Source: Helicobacteraceae bacterium
GTDB taxonomy: Bacteria; Campylobacterota; Campylobacteria; Campylobacterales; Sulfurimonadaceae
Assembly (NCBI GenBank): GCA_027066325.1
Contig: JAMONY010000012.1
Coordinates: 1-51,975, forward strand
Length of the DNA stretch: 51,975 nt
Reading direction: 5' to 3'
This document shows positions 9,313 through 18,378 of this stretch, piece by piece. The position numbers and the translations under genes are program-made. Under the pieces are notes generated by a model. That model saw nothing but the letters and a program-made list of their open reading frames with translations. It was not told the origin of the DNA and made no database searches. The stretch's first letter is position 1. Every line of letters starts with the position of its first letter.

Positions 9313-10727
9313 CAGAGTTCACGCTTTAGTATCTCATTAACACTCTGAGGATTTGCGCTACCTTTACTAGCTTTCATAACTTGCCCAACAAAAAATCCAA
9401 AGAGCTTATCTTTGCCAGCTCGATACTGCTCAACTTTATCCTGATTGGCACTCAATACATCATTGACAATTGCCTCAATGGCTGAACTGTCACTGATCTG
9501 CTTAAGACCTAGCTTATCTATGGCTTCATCTACACCTATCTTACTAGAACAGAGATGATCTAACACCTCTTTTGCTGCCTTTGCACTAATGGTTTTGTCT
9601 TCTATGCGCTTAACAAGCAGAGCCAATTTAGGTGCATCTACTAACGACTCTTCTAGACTACTATCTAACCTTCCTTGAAGCTCAACACTAAGCCATACGC
9701 ACGACATCTTAGCACCAGCTCCATCTTCAACCATGCTCTCAAAATAGTTTGCCATATAAAGATCAGATGTTAAAACTGAAGCATCGTACGGGCTCAATCC
9801 AAGCTCATCTATAAATCTAGCTCTTTTAGCATCTGGTAGCTCTGGTATCTCAATTGCACTCTCATACATCTCATCATCAACCACTACTTTAAGCAGGTCA
9901 GGCTCAAGGAAGTAGCGATAATCTGCTGAATCCTCTTTGCCACGCATAGACCTTGTCACCTGAGCAGCCTGATCAAAAAGCCTTGTCTCTTGAACAATCA
10001 CCTCATCATACACACCATCTTCCCAAGCATCTATCTGTCGCTCAACCTCTATCTCTATAGCTTTTGTGATAAACTTAAAGCTGTTGATATTTTTAATCTC
10101 AACTCTTGTATAGAGCTTATCATCACCCTTTGGACGGATGGAGACATTGACATCTACTCTAAAAGAGCCCTCTTGCATGTTGGCATCACTTATGTCAAGA
10201 TAGCGTACTATGGAGTGTAGTTTCTTAAGATAGAGAGTAACCTCTTCTGTGCTTCTCATATCAGGCTCTGAGACTATCTCTAGCAGAGGCGTACCAGCAC
10301 GATTTAGATCAACCTTTGAGCGTGAATCATCATGTATATTTTTACCTGCATCTGCCTCTATGTGCGCACGATTAATGCGGATAATTTTTGAGTCTGCGTC
10401 TTTAGGCTCTATCTCCAATCTACCATGCTCTACAATGGGCGTATAGAGCTGCGTAATCTGATAAGCGCTTGGGCTATCTGGATAGAAGTAACTTTTACGA
10501 TCAAAGTGGCTCACTCTATTGATAGTAGCATCTACGGCGGTTCCAAATGAGACCGCTTTATGTAAAACTGATCTGTTAAATCGTGGTAATGCTCCTGGTA
10601 GAGCCAAACATACTGGGCAGGTGTTAAGATTTGCTCTTTGATCAAAACTGGTCGCACATGAACAAAAGAGCTTTGTCTGCGTATTGAGTTGAGTATGAAC
10701 CTCTAAGCCTATAACTGTCTCAAACAT
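9312..10727 (-). CDS. gatB: Asp-tRNA(Asn)/Glu-tRNA(Gln) amidotransferase subunit B
   Basis: Subunit of the GatCAB complex that amidates Glu-tRNA(Gln) and Asp-tRNA(Asn). The protein (471 aa from the chosen start) begins [16 protein letters not shown] and contains the conserved [18 protein letters not shown] and [10 protein letters not shown] segments, with the helical YqeY-like tail at the C-terminus. The ORF track starts 15 codons too early; the internal ATG has AAGGA about 6 bases upstream and matches the family start. Its first 8 bases overlap the end of the thiE-like gene. gatA and gatC are not in the window. Confidence 0.95.
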   Translation of the reverse strand: MFETVIGLEVHTQLNTQTKLFCSCATSFDQRANLNTCPVCLALPGALPRFNRSVLHKAVSFGTAVDATINRVSHFDRKSYFYPDSPSAYQITQLYTPIVEHGRLEIEPKDADSKIIRINRAHIEADAGKNIHDDSRSKVDLNRAGTPLLEIVSEPDMRSTEEVTLYLKKLHSIVRYLDISDANMQEGSFRVDVNVSIRPKGDDKLYTRVEIKNINSFKFITKAIEIEVERQIDAWEDGVYDEVIVQETRLFDQAAQVTRSMRGKEDSADYRYFLEPDLLKVVVDDEMYESAIEIPELPDAKRARFIDELGLSPYDASVLTSDLYMANYFESMVEDGAGAKMSCVWLSVELQGRLDSSLEESLVDAPKLALLVKRIEDKTISAKAAKEVLDHLCSSKIGVDEAIDKLGLKQISDSSAIEAIVNDVLSANQDKVEQYRAGKDKLFGFFVGQVMKASKGSANPQSVNEILKREL

Positions 10728-11304
10728 TAAAATCCTTATCAAAATATCGAATTGATGCAAATCCATCTGCACCAGCTAAGCGCACCTGATCAACATGCTG
10801 TTGTGTCACTATGCCACCAAGTGCTATAATCTTTATTGGCATTGTAGCAACTATCTCATTTAAACTCTCTAAACCCAACGGCTTTGTCTTGTTTGGTGAG
10901 TAGAAAATCGGGCTATATGTTACAGCATCTGCTCCGCAACTAACAGCTAACTCCACCTGCTCTTTAGTGTGCGTGCTTACAACTGTAAATAGACCCAAAC
11001 TCTTAGCTCTACCAATCTGCTCAAACTGCAAAGATGTAAGGTGTACACCAAAAGCCTCTATGTCCTTAGCAAGATCTATGTTTTGATGCACCATTACTCT
11101 CACTAAGTCTCCTATAGACTTTAGCACATAAGCGTACCTATCATACTCCTCAAACCCTTTATCACGATAGAGTAGATAGTCTGGTTGAGAGTCTGACACT
11201 CTAGCTACAATAACTCTATAAAACTCGTCTAAATCAGTAGCACCACACCTTCCATCTGTGATCATATATGAGAAAAATCTACTCCGATCGTTTAAGCTGC
11301 TCAT
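10720..11304 (-). CDS. ThiE/TenI-family protein (thiamine phosphate synthase-like)
   Basis: About 194 aa, predicted TIM-barrel. Residues fit the ThiE/TenI family: an early YRDK lysine motif, VHLTS-like stretch, [16 protein letters not shown] in the phosphate-binding position and IIALGGI near the end. ThiE couples the hydroxymethylpyrimidine and thiazole halves of thiamine; TenI relatives are aromatases, and the SPIF motif is TenI-like, so the exact reaction is uncertain. ATG at 11304 is chosen over a TTG one codon earlier; ATG at 11265 is another option. It overlaps the upstream 91-aa gene by 26 bp and gatB by 8 bp. Confidence 0.7.
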   Translation of the reverse strand: MSSLNDRSRFFSYMITDGRCGATDLDEFYRVIVARVSDSQPDYLLYRDKGFEEYDRYAYVLKSIGDLVRVMVHQNIDLAKDIEAFGVHLTSLQFEQIGRAKSLGLFTVVSTHTKEQVELAVSCGADAVTYSPIFYSPNKTKPLGLESLNEIVATMPIKIIALGGIVTQQHVDQVRLAGADGFASIRYFDKDFNV

Positions 11305-11554
11305 CAATACTCTCTAAAACCCTACATAGATCATCATGACTCTTAGAGTGCTTCTTATACATGCCCAAAGTCTCCAGTATCAAGATAGTCAACATAACAG
11401 CAAATATATAGATAGCACAGATAAATAAAGAGAGAGTTATAGAGGAGCTTAGATAGAACATAAACTTGAAGAGAATAGCTGAGCCAAGCACCAATAGCGC
11501 CCAAGCAAAGCCTACCATAAAACTTAAAATAGTATTGAAAGTAGCACTTCTCAT
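11279..11554 (-). CDS. Small two-helix membrane protein, unknown
   Basis: 91 aa with two hydrophobic segments (about 9-33 and 38-64) and a charged cytoplasmic tail ending in a likely short helix ([18 protein letters not shown]). I do not recognise the family. It sits 12 bp after atpB and overlaps the thiE-like gene, so it belongs to the same transcript; position next to ATP synthase subunit a might hint at an assembly role like AtpI, but the sequence does not show this. Confidence 0.6.
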   Translation of the reverse strand: MRSATFNTILSFMVGFAWALLVLGSAILFKFMFYLSSSITLSLFICAIYIFAVMLTILILETLGMYKKHSKSHDDLCRVLESIDEQLKRSE

Positions 11555-11566
11555 GGAGAATCTACC

Positions 11567-12247
11567 TCAATGATCGTCATCATGCAAGCAGACAGCGCCC
11601 CCAAGATATACATATGTAAGCATCATGAAGATAAATGCTTGTAAAAATGCCATAAAAGTCAATAGTGCTAGTGGGATCATAGGCGCAAACCAAGGAGCTA
11701 GCATCAATATAACCATCAAGAACATATCATCACCCTTTACATTACCAAAGAGACGGAAACTAAGAGAGATAATTCTTGAGATATGAGAGACAATCTCAAT
11801 AGGAAACATAAGCCATGCCAACCACCAAACAGGTCCTAAAAAGTGTCTAAAGTACTCTATGATACCATTACGACGAATACCCTCAAAGTTGTAGTAGACA
11901 AAGACTATTAGTGCAAGAGCTAGGGTAAAATCTAAAAATGCACTAGGAGCCTCAAAGCCTGGTATGATTCCTATAAGGTTAGCAACACATATAAACAGAC
12001 CAAGAGTTGCAACAAGAGGCAGATATCTACGCGCTTTTTCACGCCCCATAACATCTGCACCCATCGCCAACACACCATCAAGATATGCCTCAAATACATT
12101 CTGTGCACCTGTAGGTACAACTCTAAGATTGGCTATGGCCATCCTAACAAGTACAATCACAATAGCAGCACTAAGCAACATATGTGTCAAAAAGATAAAA
12201 GAGTGATCATGGCTAATTAGACCAAAAAAAGTAAAAAGATCGCCCAC
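11567..12247 (-). CDS. atpB: F0F1 ATP synthase subunit a
   Basis: Membrane subunit that forms the proton half-channels against the c-ring. The 226-aa protein is strongly hydrophobic and keeps the essential arginine in [14 protein letters not shown], plus the conserved [15 protein letters not shown] end. The start is GTG, with AAGGA 6 bases upstream. In Campylobacterota atpB is commonly separate from the other atp genes, as here. It heads the eight-gene run that ends with the pqiA-like gene. Confidence 0.95.
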   Translation of the reverse strand: MGDLFTFFGLISHDHSFIFLTHMLLSAAIVIVLVRMAIANLRVVPTGAQNVFEAYLDGVLAMGADVMGREKARRYLPLVATLGLFICVANLIGIIPGFEAPSAFLDFTLALALIVFVYYNFEGIRRNGIIEYFRHFLGPVWWLAWLMFPIEIVSHISRIISLSFRLFGNVKGDDMFLMVILMLAPWFAPMIPLALLTFMAFLQAFIFMMLTYVYLGGAVCLHDDDH

Positions 12248-12277
12248 GCTGTTTCCTTGTTGTAAAAATATTGCGAA

Positions 12278-12283
12278 ATTATA
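12278..12283 (-). promoter_or_regulatory. -10 element for the atpB operon
   Basis: TATAAT on the minus strand about 31 bp upstream of the atpB GTG start codon, in an AT-rich divergent region shared with the GH114 lipoprotein gene. Confidence 0.45.
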
Positions 12284-12363
12284 CTCTCTATCACATTAAA
12301 AAAAAGTAAAGAGTGCCTCTAAAATCTCATTTGCATATAATATAGAATTTATATAGTTTTCAA

Positions 12364-12369
12364 TATAAT
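12364..12369 (+). promoter_or_regulatory. -10 element for the GH114 lipoprotein gene
   Basis: TATAAT 47 bp upstream of the ATG. A second TATAAT at 12336-12341 could serve as an alternative. Confidence 0.4.
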
Positions 12370-12416
12370 CTAAAAAGCACAACAAAGATAGATCCAAAAA
12401 CTGCAAAGAAGAGAAA

Positions 12417-13220
12417 ATGAGAGTGTTTGTGATAGTCGTTTTTAGTTTACTGCTAAGTGGATGCATCAACTCTAACCATAAAACCATAAGTAACACTAGA
12501 ACACTAGACTCAAATACTTCATGGCAGTGGCAACTTCAAGGAGATATAAACAGCAACTACGATGTTGATCTTTATGACATTGACCTTTTTGATACCAATG
12601 AGACACTTATACGCTCTTTGAAAAGTGAGAAAAAAATCGTTATCTGCTACTTTAGCGGAGGCTCTTATGAAGAGTGGAGAGATGACAACGCTTCATTTCC
12701 TACAATAGCTCTTGGCAACGCTCTTGATGGCTGGAGTGGTGAGAAATGGCTTGATATAAGCAACAATGCACTAAAGCCTATCATGAGAGCAAGACTTGAT
12801 TTAGCTGTACAAAAAGGGTGTGATGGAGTAGAGCCTGACAATATGGATGGCTACATAAACAACACAGGCTTTGCACTTAACGCTCAAGACCAACTTGAGT
12901 ACAATATCTTTATGGCAAACGAAGCCAATAGTAGAGGCCTGCTTGTAGGACTTAAAAATGATCTCAATCAAGTTGTAGAGCTTGAGCCCTATTTTGACTT
13001 TAGTATCAACGAGCAGTGTCATGAATATAACGAGTGTGATCTACTTCAGCCTTTCATAGATGCTTCTAAAGCAGTTTTCAATGCAGAATATGCACAAAAA
13101 TATGTTGATAATATAGATGGAGCAAGAGATCTCTTGTGTGCAGATGCAAGAGCACAAGGGCTTAGAACTCTAACTCTTCCACTTAGGCTTGATGATAGCT
13201 TTAGATTTAGCTGTAATTAG
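12417..13220 (+). CDS. GH114-type glycoside hydrolase lipoprotein
   Basis: 267-aa secreted lipoprotein. A short signal peptide ends in the lipobox LLSGC (cysteine about residue 16). The mature part matches the endo-alpha-1,4-polygalactosaminidase (GH114, TIM-barrel) family: SWQWQLQGDI at the start, IVICYFSGGSYEEWR, GWSGEKWLDI, and CDGVEPDNMDGY carrying the conserved acidic residues. The family cleaves galactosamine-rich polymers, including the hydrolase domain of PelA in Pel exopolysaccharide systems. It is a single gene between divergent atpB and the fabZ operon, with no polysaccharide genes beside it, so substrate is inferred from family only. Confidence 0.78.
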   Translation: MRVFVIVVFSLLLSGCINSNHKTISNTRTLDSNTSWQWQLQGDINSNYDVDLYDIDLFDTNETLIRSLKSEKKIVICYFSGGSYEEWRDDNASFPTIALGNALDGWSGEKWLDISNNALKPIMRARLDLAVQKGCDGVEPDNMDGYINNTGFALNAQDQLEYNIFMANEANSRGLLVGLKNDLNQVVELEPYFDFSINEQCHEYNECDLLQPFIDASKAVFNAEYAQKYVDNIDGARDLLCADARAQGLRTLTLPLRLDDSFRFSCN

Positions 13221-13277
13221 GTTTAGTTGCGTCAAGTCAAGACTCCTATCTTAAGTATCTATTAACTGCTTTTTGGA

Positions 13278-13283
13278 TAAAAT
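13278..13283 (+). promoter_or_regulatory. Possible -10 element of the fabZ-lpxA-clpX-mreBC operon
   Basis: TAAAAT preceded by TTTTTGGA about 29 bp before the fabZ ATG; the ribosome-binding site AAGGA follows at 13299-13303. Confidence 0.35.
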
Positions 13284-13311
13284 GCGGTACTATTTAGAAG
13301 GATTAGAGTAG

Positions 13312-13755
13312 ATGATTGATGTTACAGAAATAGAGAGGATTTTACCTCACAGATACCCATTTTTACTTATTGACCGTGTAAGCGAACTCAATGAGGGTGA
13401 ATCACTAACTGGATTTAAAAATATCACTATTGGTGAGCAGATATTTCAAGGGCACTTTCCAGGTCACCCTATATACCCTGGCGTAATGATACTGGAGGGG
13501 TTAGCTCAAGCTGGAGGGATTTTAGCATTTAAAAGCATGAATCTAACAGAGGAGGAGGCTGCTCAGAAGGTAGTCTATTTCATGAGTATTGATAAAGCAA
13601 AATTTAGACGCCCAGTTAGACCTGGCGATAGGCTAGAGTACAAGATTAATGTCCTAAAAAACAAGGGAACAGTCTGGGTATTTGAGGCAAAAGCCTATGT
13701 GGATGGTAAGCTATGCAGTGAAGCTGAGCTAAAAGCCATGGTTACTGACAAGTAG
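13312..13755 (+). CDS. fabZ: 3-hydroxyacyl-[ACP] dehydratase
   Basis: Dehydrates beta-hydroxyacyl-ACP in fatty acid elongation. The 147-aa hot-dog-fold protein has the active-site histidine in [13 protein letters not shown] and the glutamate region [20 protein letters not shown]. It is followed 5 bp later by lpxA, a standard pairing that links fatty acid and lipid A synthesis through a shared hydroxyacyl-ACP pool. Confidence 0.96.
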   Translation: MIDVTEIERILPHRYPFLLIDRVSELNEGESLTGFKNITIGEQIFQGHFPGHPIYPGVMILEGLAQAGGILAFKSMNLTEEEAAQKVVYFMSIDKAKFRRPVRPGDRLEYKINVLKNKGTVWVFEAKAYVDGKLCSEAELKAMVTDK

Positions 13756-13760
13756 CTGTT

Positions 13761-14549
13761 ATGGGCAATATATCTAAACTAGCTATCATCGAAGATGGAG
13801 CACAAATAGGAGAAGATGTCAGCATAGGTGCAAACTGTTTTATCTCTAAAGATGCAACTATAGGCAGCGGAACTGCTATAGCTCATGGTGCTTGCATATA
13901 CGGTAAAACAACTATAGGAAAAAACAACAAAATTTTCTCCTATGCGGTCATAGGCTCCATACCACAAGATCTCAAATTTGATGGTGAAGATGTTGAGCTG
14001 ATCATTGGTGAGAACAATACCATTAGAGAGTTTACACTCTTTAATCCAGGAACAGAGGGTGGTGGTGGTATTACACGCATAGGATCCAATAATCTCTTCA
14101 TGGGCTATGTTCATCTAGGGCACGATGTTATTATAGGAGATAACTGCGTACTTGCCAATGCAGCTACCATAGCTGGTCATGTAGAGATTGGTAATTATGT
14201 AGTTATTGGTGGAGTTAGTCCTGTGCATCAATTTGTAAAAATTGGCGATTATGCAATGATCGGTGGAGCATCTGCTGTTGCTCAAGATATACCTCCATAC
14301 ATGCTAGCAGAAGGCAATCGTGCCAAAATCAAAGGGCTCAATCTAGCAGGTCTTAGAAGAAGACTAGATCGATCAGAGATCAATCTACTTAAGAGATCTT
14401 ACAATCAACTATTTAGATCCAACAGAGCTCTCAAACAGAGTGCGCAAGAGCTACTAGATGCTCAGACGGACATGCACACAGAAAAGATATGTAAATTTAT
14501 ACTAGATTCAACCAGAGGCGTACCATTCAATAGGAGTAGCACATGCTAA
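13761..14549 (+). CDS. lpxA: UDP-N-acetylglucosamine acyltransferase
   Basis: First step of lipid A synthesis: transfers a 3-hydroxyacyl chain from ACP to UDP-GlcNAc. 262 aa, of normal length, with a left-handed beta-helix of hexapeptide repeats ([42 protein letters not shown]) and the family segment GYVHLGHDV holding the catalytic histidine. The helical C-terminus follows [22 protein letters not shown]. It overlaps clpX by 7 bp. Confidence 0.96.
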   Translation: MGNISKLAIIEDGAQIGEDVSIGANCFISKDATIGSGTAIAHGACIYGKTTIGKNNKIFSYAVIGSIPQDLKFDGEDVELIIGENNTIREFTLFNPGTEGGGGITRIGSNNLFMGYVHLGHDVIIGDNCVLANAATIAGHVEIGNYVVIGGVSPVHQFVKIGDYAMIGGASAVAQDIPPYMLAEGNRAKIKGLNLAGLRRRLDRSEINLLKRSYNQLFRSNRALKQSAQELLDAQTDMHTEKICKFILDSTRGVPFNRSSTC

Positions 14550-15781
14550 GACAAAAGTGTAGCTTTTGTAAAACAGGCGAGAGCGCAGAAAATCCATTTA
14601 TAGCAGGCAATGGTGCATTTATATGCAAAAACTGCATCTCTTCTGCATACAAGATAATATTTGGCGAGAGTACATCTGTAGAAGATAGCGACATAGAGCC
14701 TGATGAGAATGTAAACCTCATGAAACCTAAAGAGCTTAATGACTTCTTGGGTGAGTATATCATAGGACAACAGAGAGCGCGAAAAATGCTCTGTGTGGCA
14801 GTCTACAACCACTATAAAAGAATCTTTCTAAACGACACCATAGAGCATGATGATACAGAGATAAGCAAGTCAAATGTACTGCTTATAGGTCCAACAGGTA
14901 GCGGAAAGACTCTTTTAGCTCAAACTATAGCCAGAGTCCTCAATGTACCCTTAGCAATTACAGACGCTACTAGTCTTACAGAAGCTGGGTATGTTGGTGA
15001 AGATGTGGAGAATATCTTAACAAAACTCATACAAGCAGCAGATGGTGATATAAAGCGTGCTGAGCAGGGCATTATATTTATAGATGAGATAGACAAGATA
15101 GCTAGAATGAGCGAAAATCGATCTATTACACGCGATGTTTCAGGTGAAGGAGTGCAACAAGCTCTCTTAAAAATCATCGAAGGTGCAGAGGTCAATATAC
15201 CGCCAAAAGGTGGGCGTAAACACCCAAATCAAGAGTTCTCTACTATCAACACAACCAATATTTTATTTATCTGCGGTGGGGCTTTTGATGGTATTGAGCA
15301 GATTGTGCAACAGAAAATTGGTAAAAATATACTAGGTTTTGGTCATGAAAAAAAGAGCACCAAAGAGAGCAAAATCCCTATGACTCTAGTTGAGCCTGAT
15401 GATCTAACACACTACGGTCTTATACCAGAACTCATAGGTCGACTCCCAATCATAGCATCTCTTGATGAGGTCAGTAAAGATGACATGGTTCGTATTTTAA
15501 CAGAACCAAAAAACTCTCTAGTGCGCCAATACACAAAACTCTTTGCTATTGATGATGTGAAGCTAACTTTTGAGAAAGAGTCTCTGTTAGCCATAGCTGC
15601 AAAAGCCGATGAGCGTAAAACTGGTGCAAGAGGGTTGCGTGCTATCTTAGAGGAGTCTATGATAGATATCATGTATGAGCTACCAGACCATGCTGGCTGT
15701 GAGGTTGTAATAACAGAAGAGGTGATATCTGAAGCGCAAGCTCCTATATATATTAAACAAAATAGTAAAAAAAGCGCATAA
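14543..15781 (+). CDS. clpX: ATP-dependent Clp protease ATP-binding subunit ClpX
   Basis: AAA+ unfoldase that feeds substrates to ClpP. The 412-aa protein has an N-terminal zinc-binding domain (CSFC...CKNC), Walker A GPTGSGKT (about 119-126), Walker B IIFIDEID (about 176), the pore loop GYVGEDVE, sensor-2 arginine in [10 protein letters not shown], and an IGF-like ClpP-docking loop (IGKNILGFG). Ribosome-binding site AGGAG lies 6 bases upstream of the ATG inside lpxA. clpP is not in the window. Confidence 0.97.
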   Translation: MLRQKCSFCKTGESAENPFIAGNGAFICKNCISSAYKIIFGESTSVEDSDIEPDENVNLMKPKELNDFLGEYIIGQQRARKMLCVAVYNHYKRIFLNDTIEHDDTEISKSNVLLIGPTGSGKTLLAQTIARVLNVPLAITDATSLTEAGYVGEDVENILTKLIQAADGDIKRAEQGIIFIDEIDKIARMSENRSITRDVSGEGVQQALLKIIEGAEVNIPPKGGRKHPNQEFSTINTTNILFICGGAFDGIEQIVQQKIGKNILGFGHEKKSTKESKIPMTLVEPDDLTHYGLIPELIGRLPIIASLDEVSKDDMVRILTEPKNSLVRQYTKLFAIDDVKLTFEKESLLAIAAKADERKTGARGLRAILEESMIDIMYELPDHAGCEVVITEEVISEAQAPIYIKQNSKKSA

Positions 15782-15793
15782 AAGGCTACATAC

Positions 15794-16831
15794 ATGTTTT
15801 TAAGTAAATTTATCGGGCTCTTCTCAAATGACCTAGCCATAGACCTAGGAACCGCAAATACTCTAGTGATCGCTAAAGGGCACGGTATTATTATCAATGA
15901 GCCGTCCGTAGTAGCTGTTAAGCTAGAAAAGAATGGTTACCCAAAGGTTTTAGCTGTTGGTCAAGAGGCAAAAGATATGGTCGGAAAGACCCATGATAAA
16001 ATTCGCGCAGTTAGACCCATGAAAGATGGAGTTATCGCTGATTTTGACATGACTGAGAGAATGATCAGACGCTTCATAGAGAAGGCTCATGGCAGAACCA
16101 GCCTCATAAGTCCACGCATCATTATATGTGTGCCATATGAGCTTACACAAGTGGAGAGAAAAGCTGTAAGAGACTCTGCTATATCTGCTGGTGCTAGAGA
16201 GGTCTTTTTGATCGAAGAGCCGATGGCAGCTGCTATTGGATCAGGTATAGATATCCGTGAACCGCGTGGTAACCTAGTAGTAGATATTGGTGGAGGAACA
16301 ACAGAGATTGGTGTTGTTAGTCTTGGTGGATTGGTTCTATCAAAATCTATTAGAGTTGCAGGTGACAAGATAGATAAAGCTATTGTAGACTACACTAAGC
16401 GCCAGTACAATCTACTGATCGGTGAACGCGTAGCAGAAGATGTAAAGATCAATATAGGCACTGCTATGCCACTAGAGAAGAGACTTAGTATGAGTATATC
16501 GGGCAGAAGTCAAGGTGGAGGTATGCTTAACACCATAACAATCACAAGTGAAGATGCTTATGAGGCGATGAAAGAGCCTCTAAAAGAGATTGCAGAAGCT
16601 CTTCGTGAGGTACTTGAAAAAGTACCACCTGAACTTGCAGGTGATATTGTAGATAGAGGTATCATCTTAACAGGTGGTGGTGCTTTAACGCGCGAACTTG
16701 ATAAATTTTTATCAGATATTGTACAGATACCAGTCTATATTGCTGAAGAGCCGCTACTAGCGGTTGCTAAAGGTACAGGAGAGGCTCTAAATAACATAGA
16801 TCTTCTACAAGAACTATTTGAAGATGAGTAG
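15794..16831 (+). CDS. mreB: Rod shape-determining protein MreB
   Basis: Actin-like filament protein that guides cell-wall synthesis in rod- or spiral-shaped cells. The 345-aa protein has phosphate loop IDLGTANTLV, VVDIGGGTTEIGVVSLGG and the ADP-binding TGGGALTREL expected for MreB. It starts 12 bp after clpX with AAAAGG as ribosome-binding site, and overlaps mreC by 8 bp. The clpX-mreB-mreC order is common in Campylobacterota. Confidence 0.97.
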   Translation: MFLSKFIGLFSNDLAIDLGTANTLVIAKGHGIIINEPSVVAVKLEKNGYPKVLAVGQEAKDMVGKTHDKIRAVRPMKDGVIADFDMTERMIRRFIEKAHGRTSLISPRIIICVPYELTQVERKAVRDSAISAGAREVFLIEEPMAAAIGSGIDIREPRGNLVVDIGGGTTEIGVVSLGGLVLSKSIRVAGDKIDKAIVDYTKRQYNLLIGERVAEDVKINIGTAMPLEKRLSMSISGRSQGGGMLNTITITSEDAYEAMKEPLKEIAEALREVLEKVPPELAGDIVDRGIILTGGGALTRELDKFLSDIVQIPVYIAEEPLLAVAKGTGEALNNIDLLQELFEDE

Positions 16832-17582
16832 GCGTACACTACAATTTGCACTCCTATTTATCATTCTTGCCACACTTTTGGCTCTATCAAAACAGATTCA
16901 AGTACCAATCCTCGCAGCTCTTCACTCATCAGGATCAGCGTGGTTTGACATTAAAGACACTATTGCCAAAAAGTATGATGAGCATTTTGATCAAGCTAAG
17001 AGTATTGAAGAGTTAAGAGGAACCCTAAAAGAGTACACAGAATCACACTTAACAGCACATCAAATTGCAGTTGAGTTTAATGCCCTACTTCTAGAGAATA
17101 ACTCCACACTCTTTGCCAACCCATCTACAGCTCTAGTTAGAGCTATATCGTATGCCAATTTTGGAGATTTCAATAAGCTATGGCTTGAGATGGATGAGTT
17201 TAATAATTCGCGTATTTATGGACTAATCTATGGTGAAAAAAGTGCTGGCATAGTGACATCTAAGAACTCCAAACCATTAGCACTACTCAACGCAGATCTA
17301 AAGTGCTCATACGCTGTCTATGTTGGTGACGATAGAGCTCCTGGTATCATCAGAGGACAAAATAGCGATAGGATGATTGTCGAATATATACCGATATGGA
17401 TACCAATCTCAGTTGGTGATGAGGTAGTGACATCTGGGCTTGATGGGCTATTTTTTGATGATGTAAAGGTTGGAAAAGTAGTTGACATATCACTATCAAG
17501 AGGCTATCAACAAGCAGTAGTTGAGCCGTACTACAAAGGCAATGAGCCAAAATATTTTCATATTATCACAAAGGTCTATTGA
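16824..17582 (+). CDS. mreC: Rod shape-determining protein MreC
   Basis: Bitopic membrane protein bridging MreB to the periplasmic elongation machinery. One N-terminal helix (about 5-23) is followed by a coiled-coil stretch (IKDTIAKKYDEHFDQAKSIEELRGTLKEY) and the beta-rich MreC domain (GDEVVTSGLDGLFFDDVKVGKV). ATG at 16824 is preferred to the TTG two codons upstream used by the ORF track. No mreD follows: the next gene is a MipA-like protein, so MreD is either elsewhere or absent. Confidence 0.9.
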   Translation: MSRRTLQFALLFIILATLLALSKQIQVPILAALHSSGSAWFDIKDTIAKKYDEHFDQAKSIEELRGTLKEYTESHLTAHQIAVEFNALLLENNSTLFANPSTALVRAISYANFGDFNKLWLEMDEFNNSRIYGLIYGEKSAGIVTSKNSKPLALLNADLKCSYAVYVGDDRAPGIIRGQNSDRMIVEYIPIWIPISVGDEVVTSGLDGLFFDDVKVGKVVDISLSRGYQQAVVEPYYKGNEPKYFHIITKVY

Positions 17583-18355
17583 TGAAAAAAATTGTCACAA
17601 TCTTTATCTTAACTTTTAGTATGTTAAAAGGTGCAGATCTATATGTGGGTGCTGGCATATACTCACAGACACAACCATACATAGGTGCAGAAAATATCAA
17701 TCAACTCTCCCCTGTAATATTTTACGATAACTCACTCTTTTACATCAGATGGAGTAGAGCTGGTCTATACTTCTTAGGAGAGAGTAGCGATCAGTTTAGC
17801 TGGGGTGCATCCATTACAGCTCAGCCTCAAATCATAGGGTACTATAAAGAGAGATCTTTAACACAGATAGGCAAGAGCAGTAGTGATATGCTAGATGGTC
17901 TAGATGACAAAAAGAGTAGCTGGGAGGCTGGTCTGGCTCTAGCTGGCTCGTATGAAGATATATTTGCAGAGGTAGTAGCACTACAAGATATAGGCTCTGA
18001 ATCTAACGGGCTTAAACTAAGAGCAGAGGTTGGCTTAAGCTACCAAGTCAATGAAGATCTGCTATTTGTACCAAGTGTACTTGCCATCTGGCTCTCTAAA
18101 GAGTTTAGCAACTACTACTTTTCAGTCAACGATCAAGAGGTAGATCTATCGCTAGGGCGCACCTACTACAAAGCTGATGCTGCACTAAATCTAGCAGCTC
18201 AAACATACATGAAATATAGCTTCAATAGTAGCTACCATGCTCTACTAAACATACGCGCTGACTATCTTGACTCAACCATTCAAGATAGCCCACTAGTAGA
18301 TAAACACTATATATTTAGCGGACTAATATCTCTCATCTATCTTTATGAGCTCTAA
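17582..18355 (+). CDS. MipA/OmpV-like outer membrane protein
   Basis: 257 aa beginning with a signal peptide (MKKIVTIFILTFSMLKGADL). The remainder alternates polar and hydrophobic residues in beta-strand style with GAGIYSQTQPYIG near the start and a terminal aromatic-rich strand (YIFSGLISLIYLYEL), fitting the MipA/OmpV family of outer membrane scaffolds for murein enzymes. The ATG shares its first base with the mreC stop (TGATG), with AAAGG upstream, so it is co-translated with the cell-shape genes, which suits an envelope role. Family assignment is by overall pattern and moderately certain. Confidence 0.65.
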   Translation: MKKIVTIFILTFSMLKGADLYVGAGIYSQTQPYIGAENINQLSPVIFYDNSLFYIRWSRAGLYFLGESSDQFSWGASITAQPQIIGYYKERSLTQIGKSSSDMLDGLDDKKSSWEAGLALAGSYEDIFAEVVALQDIGSESNGLKLRAEVGLSYQVNEDLLFVPSVLAIWLSKEFSNYYFSVNDQEVDLSLGRTYYKADAALNLAAQTYMKYSFNSSYHALLNIRADYLDSTIQDSPLVDKHYIFSGLISLIYLYEL

Positions 18356-18378
18356 GATCTACTGTGATAACTATGGAT

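Noticed and set aside
13779-14114. 111-aa minus-strand ORF rich in Tyr, Ser and Cys
   Set aside because: Antisense to the LpxA hexapeptide repeats; its repetitive look comes from them.
15412-15897. 161-aa minus-strand ORF
   Set aside because: Antisense to the end of clpX and start of mreB, both solid genes; no independent support.
18356-18378. Bidirectional terminator between the mipA-like gene and polA
   Set aside because: Only a direct repeat GATCTAC is present; no stable stem or T-run.
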